Source: Phlyctochytrium arcticum
Taxonomy: Eukaryota > Chytridiomycota > Chytridiomycetes > Chytridiales > Chytridiaceae
Direction: 5' to 3'
Length of the DNA: 64,000 bases
Assembly: GCA_025602905.1 (NCBI GenBank)
Contig: JAHLKI010000015.1
Coordinates: 1-64,000 of the forward strand
Shown: positions 17,268 to 30,802 of the stretch, one piece after another
Numbering within the stretch: the first letter of the stretch is position 1
How the letters are laid out: every line of letters begins with the position of its first letter
Position numbers and translations under genes: made by a program
The notes under the pieces: model-generated
Seen by the model: the letters and a program-made list of their open reading frames with translations, nothing else
Told to the model about the DNA's origin: nothing
The model's database searches: none

Positions 17268-20189
17268 TCACTTTGTGGATGTCGGATCTTCACTTGGGGC
17301 TACCACAATTTCTCGCCCATGGCAGAAAAACAGTTTTGCCTCCCGATTAGTTTGATTTTGAATTAAATATTGGTTTCCTATAGAAAGAGAAGAGATGTTT
17401 TGTTATGGCTCTGAAGGATGGTACAAGAGATAAAATAGATTCCAACCTCGCGGGACGAAAAACTGCGATCCGGTTTTGACCACAAATATTGTCTTGTGTA
17501 CTTGTACTTGAACCTCTCCAGATATGACATAAAAGACCTGCAAACTGGTGAGAAGATGCCAAACAAGATGGATAATAACATACCAATGCTGAGCTATTAG
17601 AGTTCTTGTTTGGTTTTTCAGAGCCCTTGGGTAGTACAATCACGCCGGCGGCAATGAAGTCACCCTCACTAAAGGTCTTCTGGAACTTATAGTCTCCTGA
17701 TTGTATCAGGCGGGGGTTCAACATATCGGGGGTGGCAACGATGCCTGAAGCTGAGGTAAATATCGGTTATGCTCGAAATGGTATATGTACTACACCCACG
17801 TTGAGTTTCCTCTTTGCCCGTCACGATGTTCATGACAGGTACAAGCGGCTGTACCACTGGTTTGATATCTTTTTGCGACTTACGCATTGCTCGCGCCGGG
17901 GCTGGCTTGTCCTGCGCCTCTTCATCGCTGTCGATGCGAATAACCTCCTTGATGACAGGGACCGGACAAAACCCTTTTTATAGGTGAAGATTAGAGTCTA
18001 AGTAAAGCATTCCGTTGCATATCCGTACCTGACTCGCGCCGTCCCACTATAACCCGCTCCCCTGCCCAGAACTTGAGTGGCTTCATCTTCACCCGCTTGC
18101 TCCGACGACCGTTTGATTTATCATGGTCTTCTGAGTCTGAACTTGGATTGTAAAAGTCCTGTGGTACTTCAGACCGGGCTTTTGATTCCCAATTAGAAAA
18201 GGTTGGTCATATGAGTTTGAAAACTATTTACCGCGTTTGGAAACGTTTGCCTTTTTGGCTGGCTTCTTGAGTGGCTTCTTGATGGGCTTTGTGTTCCGCT
18301 TCTCGACCACCTCGTTTGGGGATTCGCTATCTTGTGAATGGTCGTCCGATTCTTGTTGCTGGCCTAGCTCCGATTCTGGTTCGGCCAGGCTGTTTGATTC
18401 TTCTGAAGCTCGATTTTCAGAACGGGCTTTTGGATGTCGTTATTTGAAAGTCGGTCATATGAAAATGAAAGTATATACCGCGTTTGGAAACATTTGCCTT
18501 CTTGGCTGGCTTCTTGAGTGGCTTCTTGATGGGCTTTGTATTCCGCTTTTCCGCCATCTCGTTTGGGGGTTCGCTATCTTGTGAAGGATCGTCCGGTTCT
18601 TGTTGCTGGTCTGGCTCCGATTCTGCTTCCGGGCGTAATTCTGGTTCAGGTTCCAGGCGGTCCTCTGAAGCGCGCTTTTCAGCACGAACTTTGGGATATC
18701 ATTCAGAAACGTTTGGCCAACATAAATATGAATACTAATTACCACGTCTGGAAATGCTTCCCTTGTTGGTTGGCTTCTTAAGGGGCTGCTTTTTGATGAG
18801 CTTTCTTTGCCGCTTTTCGGCCATCTCGCTGGGGGATTCGCTATCTTGTGAAGAATCGTCCGGTTCATGTTGCTGGTCTGGCACCGATTCTGGTTCGGGA
18901 TGTAATTCTGGCTCCGGTTCCAGGCTGTCCTCTGAAGCGCGATTTTCTTCGATATCTTTTAGAAGAGGTTGGCCATCATGAATATGAAAACTAATTACCA
19001 CGTCTGGAAACGCTTCCTTTCTTGGTTGGTTTCTTCATGGGCTTCTTGATGGGTTTTATGCTCAGCACTTCATCCGCCTCGCTTGACGGTTCGCTGTTTT
19101 GTATAGGATCGTCCAGTTCTTGTTGCTGATCTGACTCGGATTCAAATTCGGGACGTAATTCTGGCTCCGATTCCAGGCCATTCGACCTTTCTGAGGCGCG
19201 CTTTGCGGGAATTTTCTTATTTACCGTTATTTCTTTCTCGTCGTCATCTAGACCATGACCGGATATACTGAATGACGTCTTTGTCTGTATTGTTTCAGAT
19301 ACAAGCAGGTCGAGATCCTCGGTCTGTATTGTCTCAGATGCAAGGTGGATATCCTCTGTCGCTATTGCTTCTAATGGAAGCTGGTTGAGGTCCTCTGTCG
19401 GTATTCTTCCAAATGCAATCTGGTCGAGATCCTCCGTGGGTATTGTCTCAGATGCAGGCAGTTCGAGATCCGCTGGTGTGTCACGCCTAGATCTCTTCTT
19501 GGTCGGTGACACGGACGGCAGCAGCTCCTTGTCTGACATGAATGGATTGGTAGTGACGTTAAATGTCACTGGCGTCGACAGTAAAGGGCTGTCCAGCTGT
19601 AAGTCGAACATAGATGGACGGGGTAACCGACTAATGGCGTTGTTGGCGACTCTTCGTACCGACACGCGCTGTTTCATGGCAGGGGATGGGGAAGGGGGGA
19701 GGGGTGTCGATGGTGAAGTTTTTTGCGAGAGTTCCGTATCGTTGGGTTGAAGTGGGGCATCTTTGACTGGGGTAGTTGGAAATTCTTCTATTGATCATTG
19801 GAAACGTCAGCTGAAGTATGCCTAGATTGCTTGCTCACTTAATGACCTGATATTCCGCGCGCCAGCTCTGTGATTTCCTCGTCCGCATCTCTGAACCAAT
19901 CTCCGACATTCATGAGACCGTCGGCATCCCGTTCCACAGCTGTCGGGGCCATTATTCCTGTTTTCCTGCGGCGGTTGTGAGTTTCGTGGCAAACAGAGGT
20001 ACAACATATATGAGAGCCTTACCGGCCTTTGAGTCCAACTTCGTGGAACTTGTTTGGACGAGGCTCCTTTTGCCATCGCTCTTGCTATAGTATTGATCGG
20101 TGAAACGTTTCATTCTCCGTCATGCTGCATCCTACCTTGTTTGGCGCTTTCGCGGCCAGATCCAGCTGGTCGTCCTCACTCGAGAGCAT
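17268..20189 (-). CDS. MIF2: Centromere protein C (Mif2 family)
   Basis: Inner-kinetochore protein that binds CENP-A nucleosomes. Twelve exons (20189-20136, 20084-20023, 19965-19847, 19787-18999, 18955-18743, 18688-18479, 18426-18232, 18178-18029, 17973-17800, 17744-17584, 17537-17447, 17377-17268) join in frame to 775 residues. The N-terminal Mif2 block reads NKFHEVGLKGRKTGI then GLMNVGDWF. The CENP-C motif, GRRSKRVKMKPLKFWAGER, is in exon 8. The C-terminal cupin dimerisation domain reads KTFSEGDFIAAGVI, KPNKNS, VFYVISGEVQVQVH and GSQFFVPRGNQY. Exons 5-7, and the end of exon 4, are tandem copies of one acidic/basic module. The centre is rich in S-E-T-I-x-T-E-D repeats. Confidence 0.93.
18179..19210 (-). 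repeat. Tandemly duplicated exon-intron unit within CENP-C
   Basis: Four copies of a roughly 245-260 bp unit: the 3' end of exon 4 plus exons 5, 6 and 7 (213, 210 and 195 bp), separated by introns of 43, 54, 52 and 53 bp. All junctions are phase 1, so copies can be added without a frameshift. Each copy starts near RAS-E and has an acidic run with DQQ, DD and QDSE. It ends in a Lys-rich KKP-KK segment followed by S-RG. Introns as well as exons are alike, which points to recent tandem DNA duplication. Confidence 0.9.
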
Positions 20190-21962
20190 GATTCTCTCAC
20201 TCTCGCTGCTGCGTTTCAGTGTGTGATGGGCGAGAGTCGTTGTCTTTTATAGAAGGTAGTGCATAAAGTAGGTTTGCGGATCGCTCGCGAGAAATCTTCT
20301 GAGCCTGAGCGTTGAGCGTTTTGGGAACTCAAACCCCGCTGTGCCCCACGCGCTGAACTTGAAATTTCAACTTGAATGTTGGATCCAGCGACCACGGCGA
20401 TCAAGAGCCAAACAGCCAATGCTGGAAGGCAGACAATCTGTGCAAGGCGGTGAGGGGGGAAAGATGATATAGCGACATCTGGACCCAGGTACAGTCGACA
20501 AATTCCTACTATAAACTCGCAAGGATGAGACACGAGCTTGATTAGGTGGAGAATCTATATCAAAGGATCGACGCTAGATGAGACCCCAGAAGAAGTGACA
20601 GGATCTTTGGCTCCCAATTGAAATGCTGGAGAGTGGGTGGAGAGTCATGCAGCTGTTTCTTCATCAGTATCCTGGTCATCCTGAGGATTGATGACCAAGT
20701 CAAAACCGAGCTGACCGTCTCATTCATTAGCATCCAAGGGTTCTTTTAGAACATGCAAAAGACAATAATGATATATTATGGGAATTTATCATGATATTTG
20801 TGTGAGTTGCTCACAGGAACCAATTTCCCACTTCTTGCTAGAGACAGACAGTGCACAACTATGGTCTGGCAGAACGTAAATAATCTATGCCGGTTAGCCC
20901 TCTCGCGGACTTGCATGAATCATAACGCGGACTGAGGATCGGCTTCTATCTCTCGCAGATGGACGGTATGAGGTTGTTCTAGTGGTCCATATTCTCGATA
21001 TGCAATACCAAGTTCATATCGCCAGCGACATACCTTAGATGTCAAATATAGCTACCGAGTTGTGCAAAATCGCACAACGACGTCTGCGTGTTTCTCATAT
21101 GGCCGCAGCGATTGATCAATTCTAATGAATAGTGGAGTGGTATGTTTCAGTACAATCGGGACCACAAATCATCAAGCCGATGCATCAAAATCGGCTGGCC
21201 TCACCAACAGACATACCAGTGCAGTCAAGAATGAAAAAGACGGGGTCTTGGACATTCTCAAGACCCAAGCCGTGCACATGGGTCTGTACTTATCAAGCTA
21301 AGTACGTTCCTGTATTTTTAAACACGCTATTAAGGAATCAAACGTTCCCAAAGACCTGAAGATTTGCTTTCTCGTTGATAATGAATACTTTGATCTTGTG
21401 CTAAAAGGGCAGAAATCCAGTGTCTTTAGCCATCTCATATAAATGGACAGTCTGGAATTTCAATATCTCAGCCAGTCATACTCAAAAAAGCGTGTGAAGA
21501 TTGGGGCAATTCCGGAGGTTGTTCTGTTCCGAGTCGTTGCCGCTCTGTCGGCAGTACGGCGAACTCGCACCAACTCTATGCATACCGACCACTGCTCTGG
21601 CTGGCGGCTGCTGTTAATTATGGCAGTTGCTGAACTTTCACATTGCTGCAATTGCACGCAAGCAAGATCACACTCCCTTTGAGGCAACGCGTGGCTCATT
21701 CCTTCGCGACGCGTTTTGGAAGTCTTGCTGAACGACCGAAAATAGTAACAAATTCCCACTCTTAGGCCGAGGACGTCGCTCTTGCTTCTATTAACCCTGC
21801 AATGTGGCGATATTTTTCCCACTTTGACCACACAGGGGAATCCAAAAATGTATTTACAAAAAGCCGCCCATGATTGGCTTGCAAATTTACCGATTGTAAT
21901 TGGTGACCAAGTACACTGGTATCTTTGCAAGGTTGTGGCTGCCGCTTAAACATTGGACAATA
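20190..21962. other. Long intergenic region between CENP-C and the SAK1-like kinase
   Basis: About 1.8 kb between two divergent start codons, unusually long for this window. The ends must hold both promoters. Broken frames at about 21150-21430, with KESNVPKDLKICFLVDNEYF in one of them, look like eroded protein sequence with stops, but no family is recognised. Two AT-rich patches lie near 20760-20800 and 20880-20940. Confidence 0.4.
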
Positions 21963-24900
21963 ATGCGGACTCATGTTGATGCTTCAACGTCCGAACCGGA
22001 TTTGATGCACGATATGCCCAGTGGTCAGCAAGGCCGGCCTCCAGAGTTTGGGAGCAAATTACATTCAGTCCGTGATAACTGGAGAGGCAGTAATAGGCGC
22101 TTCCGGCAAAAAAGCAGTGAGCCAACCTCTAGTCCACGATATGGAGCACATCACGGCCCGGATGGAAAGGGTAGACGTGCATCAGTGGCCGGAATGCTTG
22201 CGGGAGGGGTACCAGGATCCAACCTTCGACGGGCGAGCGGGATTTTCGATAAAATCTTACAGCAGTTCAAGCGGGCCACCACAGTTGCCCCGTTAGATGA
22301 TGAGGGAAAAGAGTCGAAAGGGCAGAAGAAAGTCAAAAAAGGCAAAGGACCAGGAACTGTACAGGATGAACCGTATACCCCCCGAGTTAAAAATTGGGTG
22401 AAGACTGCTGCACAGGATGTTCCCGAGGAGGTTGATGACATCTCACAACATGTCCCCAAATTGCCCACCCAACCTCCATCAACGGCAACAGACGCCGTAT
22501 CAACCGTTAAGCACGAGGGTGCTATCGTCTTGCCAACTGATACCGCTCCGTCAGAAACTACATTGCAAGAGGTCGGCCCAGATTTCTTGTTGGACGCAAT
22601 GCAACACAGAAGGCCACCAACTCTTACCGGGCCTGTTCTGGAAGCTTTAGGGCTAAGTTTTGCGAGACCGGATACCTCGTCGCCATCTGAACGTAGTACC
22701 GAAACCTCAGTTGAAGTCGAAGAAGCAGTATTCGAGGAGACCGAATTAGAGACCGCCATATACCGGCGAATTTCAGTATCCTCTGTTATTGTTTCAAAAT
22801 CCCATCCTGTACCAATCCGCACGATTCTGTCATTCGTCCCAATAGCAATCCAGCCTGATTACCTTTCATCTGATCAGGACCGTGATGACCGCCGCACTCG
22901 ACGGAAGGCAAAGCCATCCAGTCTCTCCCCTCTGTCTACCGGCATGTCTGCATCATCATCCCATCAGAGCATCTCAAGCGTCAGATACCAAAGTATCCAT
23001 GAGTCGTCCGGAAGCACTCATCTGCCAGCCTCTACATCGACTACGTCCTTAAAGAAGCTCTCCAAAAGCATAGCTTCCTTCGGTTCCTCTTTGTTCCAAA
23101 ATCGAAGCAATGCCAGCCTGCCAATGAGATGTTCCACTTCCATCTCGTCACTTGGTCATGCACAAGAGTCATCCCAAGAGTCACGTAGCACCACAGAGTC
23201 TTCACGGAGTTTGGGCCTTCCTTCAATGTCACTCTCGCGTGTTGGAGGAGGCGCTTTTCGTTCCTTTGGCGATCAAACTCCTCCTGGGGGCACACTTGGA
23301 CGCACTTTCTCGCGTTCTACTCCGAGAAGCCGTCCCGACTTGAATCAATTTCCATTCCCACAAATGTCTCCTCCTCGATCACGTCTCAGCTATAGCGAGG
23401 AGCATGACCAAGAACAGGGCCACTCAAGCGTATCGACGTCGCCAGGGAACTCGGATGTAGGGAACAAATCTACGTCTCTTCCTACGCAGTTGGCGACACT
23501 TCCTGTCCCCGTTTCTCCGGGGAGCTTGGCGAGTAAGCGATCGAAATCCGTTGACTCCGATCTGAACAGGCGCCCACCCAGTCCTCTCAAGAACACCCCC
23601 GGAGCGGATAAGCGTATGCCAACACGTCAAGTGGTGGAAACATCAACCATTTACGCAATGCACGAGACGAGCCATACTCTGTTTAGTCCGCTCGGGGAAC
23701 CAGAAGAAACCCAGGGGAAAGTGAATCAGTATCACATTATTCGGGATATTGGCTCCGGCGCATACGGACGAGTTGTTCTTTGCCGAAACGAACAAGATCA
23801 GCGGTATTATGCTTGCAAAATTGTATCTAAGAGCAGATTACGGAAGAAATTCCGGTGGTCCAATGTCGGCGGCAATGGTTCTTCACACGACGATCATTTG
23901 GCTAGCATCAAGAAAGAGGTTGCTATCCTGAAGAAGCTTTCGAAGCATCCAAACATCAATGCCCTTGTTGAGGTTCTGGACGATGGAAAGGAAGATAATT
24001 TGTACATGAGTAAGAGATGTAGAGGAAAGGTGTCAAATTCGACTTATTGACGTACCTTACAGTTTTCGAGTTGTGCGAATTTGGACCCATTATGAATCTG
24101 CAACTCAAAGAAAGTGTAAGCCCGTTCTGTGAAGATCTTGCTCGCAGATATTTTCGGGATGTTGTCCTTGGATTGGAATATCGTATGTTTTTCGCACTCT
24201 TGCGAGTCTTCCGCTGATCAGCTAACTTCCCTCCAAAGTTCATTCAAAGCGTATCATTCACCGTGATCTCAAGCCTGACAATTTACTTTTGAAGGCTGCC
24301 CCACCGATGGGGGTAGTTCAGATAGCCGATTTCGGTATTTCCAGCATGTTTGAAGATGGTGTCGAGGAGCCTGTTCTGGATGATAAGAACGCTTCACCAC
24401 TGTTCAGTCCTCCCGAAGCTTGTCAAAGTAAGGTTTGGATGAATTTGCATATCATTTTCTAGATCTTAAGCAAGCCTAGGCCATACGAAGCAGTTGAAAG
24501 GTTACGCCGTTGATGTCTGGGCTCTAGGTATCACATTATATTGCCTAGTACATGGCAGAGCTCCTTGGCAAGATGACAGCATTCTTCTACTATACGACAA
24601 GATTGTCAAGGCAGCAGCGGAAATTTCAGACTCTCTGTCCCCATCATTACAAGATCTCTTATATCGAATGCTACGTAAGAACCCAGACGAAAGAATCAGT
24701 CTTGCTGAGGTCAAGGTACACCCATGGTCAACAAACAATGGAACGGAGCCGATGACATCCACTGAGGAGAACTGCGTTTTCGAGGATCCAACTGAAGAGG
24801 AAGTAGAGAATGCCTTCCAGCCAGCAATGATGTTTGTAACCAAGGTACGGACCGTATGATTCCGACAAAGACGATACAAAATCTAAGCAACATAGGGTGC

Positions 24901-25537
24901 GTAGATCATGAACCGTCTCAAGGGTAAAGGAGGCAAAAAGAATAATCGAACACTCTCTGCGCCGGCAACGCCAGCATATGACGATCATCCAACAACACCA
25001 TTGACCTCGTACTTTTCGGACTCTGGCCGAGCGTCTCCTTCAGTTGAATCTCAAGAAGCGCACGACTTGACAAGCAGAAGTACAGGTGACGGCGGGGGCG
25101 GTGCTGCCAAACCAGCGGCAGTTACAAAAGGTCCATTTGCGCCACTCAATTTGAAACTTCCTGAATTCCAGCTGCTGAGAAAGTCTCGCATCCCGATTTC
25201 TGCATCCGTAGATGGACTCAATCAAATGCCAGGGTCTATTGCCGGATTGGGTTTGGCGCGACCCTCTCGCCCTCTACTGCAAGGCCGATCTCGATCGTTT
25301 GGTGAGCAAGGCTCCGTTGATACCCGATCCAATCCAGGAACGCCTTCGCACTCTCGCAGCGCGACTCCGCGTGCCGTTGTAAGTACATCAGCAAGTTCCC
25401 AACTCCCTAAAGAGCTTTATCCTCCTGAGATGTCACTTCGTGCTGCCCCGATTACACCCGCGACCCCTCGAGCTGATTCAAGGCGTAATGCTAGAAGGGC
25501 TTCATCAATGAACATCATCGACGAGCTTCCAGAGTAG
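21963..25537 (+). CDS. Ser/Thr protein kinase, CaMKK / SNF1-activating kinase type (Sak1/Ssp1-like)
   Basis: Five exons (21963-24009, 24063-24182, 24239-24427, 24480-24844, 24905-25537) give 1117 residues. A Ser-rich N-terminal region of about 580 residues is followed by the kinase domain from VNQYHIIRDIGSGAYGRVV (587). It has YACKIV (ATP Lys), FELCEFGPIMNL, HRDLKPDNLLL, QIADFGISSMFEDG, an SPPEA variant of the APE motif, and YAVDVWALGITLYCLVHGR. The HPNINALVEVLDD insert and the FGPIM hinge are typical of kinases that phosphorylate the AMPK/SNF1 activation loop. A Ser/Pro-rich tail of about 210 residues follows. ATG 21963 is the first in frame. The SNF1-activating role is inferred from family resemblance. 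Confidence 0.88.
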
Positions 25538-25581
25538 ACCACGTAGGAAGATTATACCCTTGCCGCTGATTTCATGTACTG

Positions 25582-25622
25582 CACTCTTTCTCTTTCTCTG
25601 TCTCTCTCTCTCTCTCTCTCTC
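25582..25622. repeat. (CT)n microsatellite
   Basis: A CT dinucleotide tract interrupted at its start, lying in the 3' region of the kinase gene just before the convergent Som1-like gene. Seen directly. Confidence 0.95.
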
Positions 25623-25644
25623 ATCTTGTACCATAATTTATAGA

Positions 25645-25869
25645 CTATTTGGTTTTCCGCTCAGATTCTTGAATAGATTTGCGGGGTGTAGTTTTGGGTG
25701 TTATCAGATTCTCGGGTGGTGTCAAGTCGACATTGGGCAGCCCAGGGCAGCGCCGGAACCATCTTTCCACTGGTTGACAGATAATCCTATCTGAAGCTAG
25801 CTGACACTTGTACTGTACTAGCTTTGCAAGAGTGCAGCCGGCGTCTCGTTCCTCTCGACTCAGAACCAT
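25645..25869 (-). CDS. SOM1: Som1-like mitochondrial protein (inner-membrane peptidase subunit)
   Basis: A 74-residue frame beginning MVLSREERDAGCTLAKLVQY and continuing with KCQL, IICQPVERWFRRCPG and a Pro/Thr-rich tail. The pattern C-x-L-x3-VQY-x-C then C-x-P-V-R-W/L-F-RRC is that of fungal Som1, a small intermembrane-space subunit needed by the mitochondrial inner-membrane peptidase for some substrates. The ATG at 25869 is chosen because the conserved part starts right after it; the frame stays open for 37 codons upstream and a 5' exon is possible. Assignment rests on the Cys pattern and length. Confidence 0.6.
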   Translation of the reverse strand: MVLSREERDAGCTLAKLVQYKCQLASDRIICQPVERWFRRCPGLPNVDLTPPENLITPKTTPRKSIQESERKTK

Positions 25870-26236
25870 CTTTTGTTGCTGCAATCCTGGGGACAGTCTG
25901 CTGGGTTTTGGTGTTTTGGAAATTGGATCAAGACATTTCTGAGCACGGCACAGCCATGCAATGGTGGCGCAGACGACCACATCAGCTTCGCGGCGTTGCG
26001 CGTTCCATCCCGCTTGGAAAAGTGAGATTCAATCTTGAGAACAGGACAATCGCCGGTGATTTATTATTCCCGTCACACCCATCTCACTGCTGTCCGCCAA
26101 CGCCCTCAGGCCCTGAAAACAGGCTTTATCTTTCTGGTCAACAGGAGGCAATCCTTTGCCTATCGCGACAGTTTTAACGCCATCCACAAACCAAGGGCCA
26201 TTTCGTGCAATTACCAAAGTTAAAGCTTTTTCAGCC
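25870..26236. promoter_or_regulatory. Divergent promoter region, SOM1-like / SLT2
   Basis: 367 bp between divergent starts. It contains no coding frame with resemblance to a family and presumably holds both promoters and leaders. No specific site is claimed. Confidence 0.5.
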
Positions 26237-28117
<1,881 letters not shown>

Positions 28118-28281
28118 ACCTTTAGATCTGGGGCAAGTGGGCCTCATCTGGACCGATACGCTGTGGTTCTCCACCCTTTGAAGCTCGTTTTCCAATTTCA
28201 ACTTTGAATGTATCCCAATCTCTTTAGTTTCCCGCCGGAAATAGCGTTTCCGAGTATTTTTGTTCAGTTTTAAGCCGATAG

Positions 28282-29297
28282 CTATGTCGCTAGCGGTAGT
28301 AATACACGTTCCTGCACAGAGCCTAAAATGGTGCCAAAATCATCCCACGGTGTATAACGCACTTTTTCGCGTAAACACCAGGTTTCAAGGTCTTTCCCTC
28401 GTTTCGCAAATACAATATCAGCAGCTTCTGCTGCGGAAATATCGGAAACTCCATCTCCCACAAAGACAATGAGTGGGGCTACTCCATCTTTGTTTGTGTA
28501 GAATGATTTTGCGAAACGGATCGCCAGCGACTTGTCGTGCCCATGAGCTGTGTCATCCCGATACAAAATTTGCCATTTGTTTTCGGCATTTTGAGAAGTG
28601 AGCGAAACATCGTTGGCGAGGATTTGCATAGAGTGCCCTCTAGCGTGTGAATCACTCAACGACTCGCGTAGGAACATATTTACAAGTGGTGCCAAACCAC
28701 TGCGCAGATTTCGTTGAGGGACATATCATTGCAACCATTTTCCAAAACAATCATCCGTACCTGCTCAGAACTACCAATGGAAGTTGATGCTCGATGCAAA
28801 ACTGATGGAACTTTACGAAACATGGATCCAACTCAACATCTGTATCGCGCATGGGTCCAAAATCATTCTGCGGGCAGTAAGCTGACGGGAAGAATACCTT
28901 TTAACAAAATCAGTGCATCTTCCCATGGTATTTTCACGCTAGATTTTGGAATGATGAACCGTACGAGCTCCATTGCCATAAGTTTGCGCCTACCTATCCC
29001 ACATTGTTGCCACCGCCGATCTAAAGGAAGCGCTGCCATCCAAAATCTGCTGATCTGATTTGCGAGGCGTAAGGATGTTTACAATCAAAGAATTTTCGAA
29101 TTCTGCCTTCACCCAATTCTTTTCGTCTTTCATATCCTAAGCACTTGTCAATGATAATTGTACCTGTGTCCGTGGTTGTAACAGTCCTACGACATTCTGT
29201 TATTGGGCGCAAGTGGAAGTGTCTGCTGGTTGTACCCGTCAAAGTCACAAAATACGAGAACTTTCGGAGCAATATCCGGCAACGTCAGGTCGAGCAT
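28282..29297 (-). CDS. HAD-superfamily phosphatase (phosphoserine-phosphatase-like)
   Basis: Start MLDLTLPDIAPKVLVFCDFD at 29297. Splicing out a 49-bp intron restores the HAD motif I as DFDGTVTTTDTG (nucleophile Asp and general-acid Asp). Further exons carry IIIDKCLGYERRKEL, HQFCIEHQLPLVVLS (motif II, Ser), and the last exon VFVGDGVSDISAAEAADIVF (motifs III/IV with the GDG..D Mg-binding site) to the stop at 28282. The length of about 250 residues and motif spacing fit the fungal group related to phosphoserine and MtnX-type phosphatases. The substrate is unknown. Middle exon boundaries (28680-29080) were not fully resolved. The start codon lies only 122 bp from the divergent SRP receptor gene. 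Confidence 0.75.
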
Positions 29298-29419
29298 GGT
29301 CCCGGCTGCTCTGGGATCTTGTATGGGAAAAGACTGAGATGGCAGTGAGGTTTCTGGCGTTTTGTCACCAGCTTGCCCAGAATTCCGGCCGCTATTCACA
29401 GTAGACACATCGCTTTCCA
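29298..29419. promoter_or_regulatory. Compact bidirectional promoter, HAD phosphatase / SRP receptor beta
   Basis: 122 bp between divergent ATGs at 29297 and 29420; both genes must be initiated from here unless leaders overlap the opposite coding sequence. No motif is claimed. Confidence 0.6.
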
Positions 29420-30434
29420 ATGGACGATATACAAGAAACTACAGCTTACGGCTTGAGTGCACTAACTACTGCTGCTACGGCGTTGGCAACTATTATTGCG
29501 GTCCTTTTGGGTAAGTTTTTTCCTACGCCTGCGAAGAATTGTCCAAACAGCTGCCTGATCTATAACTTCCCGTAGGTATATATTTCGTTACTAAGAACGC
29601 TCGGAAAGCAAAGAGGGACACATTCCTCATAGCCGGCCTTTCTGAAGCTGGTAAAACAGTACTCTATGCCAAGGTATGGTTGGACTTGCAAATGGTTCAA
29701 TCGAGCAGCTGTATAGATAAACAATGAACGTTTCGGCAGTTGCGCTATGGAAAGAGCGCTATCACGCACACATCCATGACCGAAAATGAGGGATGGTTCA
29801 CTCCAGAACCCCCTTCAAAGGTGTGTATTTGATACTCCTAGTCTAGCAAAAAACACGTTCTCACTCTTCATCCAATAGTCGCCTAGTCCAAAGACTCGTC
29901 CCGTCCATCTGGTTGACCTTCCCGGCCATGAGAAACTTCGCTTCAAATACACCGAGTATATACCCATTACCGCCGGCATCATATTTCTGATAGACAGCAT
30001 CACGTTGTCAAGAAATGTTCGCGTCACAGCGGAGTATCTTTATGACATACTCAGCAATCGCTTTACCATACGAAACGAGGTACCTGTACTAGTGCTCTGC
30101 AATAAGAGCGACTTTTTGCTCGCACTAAAGGCGGAGAAGATAAAGGCAATGTTGGAGGAAGAGATGTATGTTCAGATTCGAAATTCACAATGGTGGTTAT
30201 CAATTTAACGATAAAGATTGCAGGGATCGACTTAGGACGACCCGTTCCTCTAAAGTTCAATCTCAAGACGATGAATGCGACGAAGAATTCATTGGTCAAG
30301 AAGGAAAGCCTTTTAAATTTGAGCACCTACCGAATCAGATTATTTTCCAGTCGGGGAGTTTACTTCATTCAGCGGAAAAGTCCGACTCGGGAATTAAAAT
30401 TGTGAATGACTTCCTAGTTCAACGGATAACATAA
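29420..30434 (+). CDS. SRP102: Signal recognition particle receptor subunit beta
   Basis: ER-membrane Ras-like GTPase that anchors the SRP receptor. Five exons (29420-29510, 29576-29673, 29740-29820, 29879-30165, 30224-30434) join to 255 residues. An N-terminal transmembrane segment (about residues 12-35) is followed by the P-loop GLSEAGKTVL. Then come TSMTENEG (G2), VDLPGHEKLRFKYTEY (G3, with His where Ras has Gln, normal for this family), ITAGIIFLIDS, and the G4 motif CNKSD. The C-terminal part FKFEHLPNQIIFQSGSLL is typical. Length matches yeast Srp102 (244). Confidence 0.9.
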
Positions 30435-30802
30435 CGAAATGACCGATAACCATAAATTATATTTGACAAACAATATGCATGTTCAGAAGAATTTTTTTAA
30501 GTTTTACTATTTTGCTGGCAGAGGAAAGGTGCTCTGATCTCCAAAATCTTCCAAAAAAGTCACCGGAAGCGCAAGAACAAGGAAAGCGAGATTGTTTCAA
30601 CAACGGATTTGATGCACTGAAGTAATGGCGACAGTTTCATAATTCAGAAGATCACCAACCATGCGCACATGCTGGCGAATATCAAGTGGCCCAAAGTGCT
30701 ATACGCCCATTACTGGTTCCATCAGCATTTTCTTCTCTCCTTTTCCATGCGCCCAAAGCCCGCCCCGCTCCTTTGGCCCGTTCTCCTTCCCAGTAGTTTC
30801 TT
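30435..30802. other. Convergent intergenic region, SRP receptor beta / G gamma
   Basis: About 370 bp between converging stops, containing both 3' UTRs. Open frames across 30661-30800 run antisense to or beyond the G gamma gene and resemble nothing. Nothing else is seen. Confidence 0.4.

Noticed and set aside
20216..20533. Minus-strand 105-codon frame upstream of CENP-C
   Set aside because: It overlaps the CENP-C promoter, shows no homology and begins with a chance hydrophobic stretch.
22151..22822. Minus-strand frame of 223 codons opposite the kinase N-terminus
   Set aside because: Ser/Thr-rich shadow of the Ser-rich kinase exon on the other strand; no ATG context or resemblance supports it.
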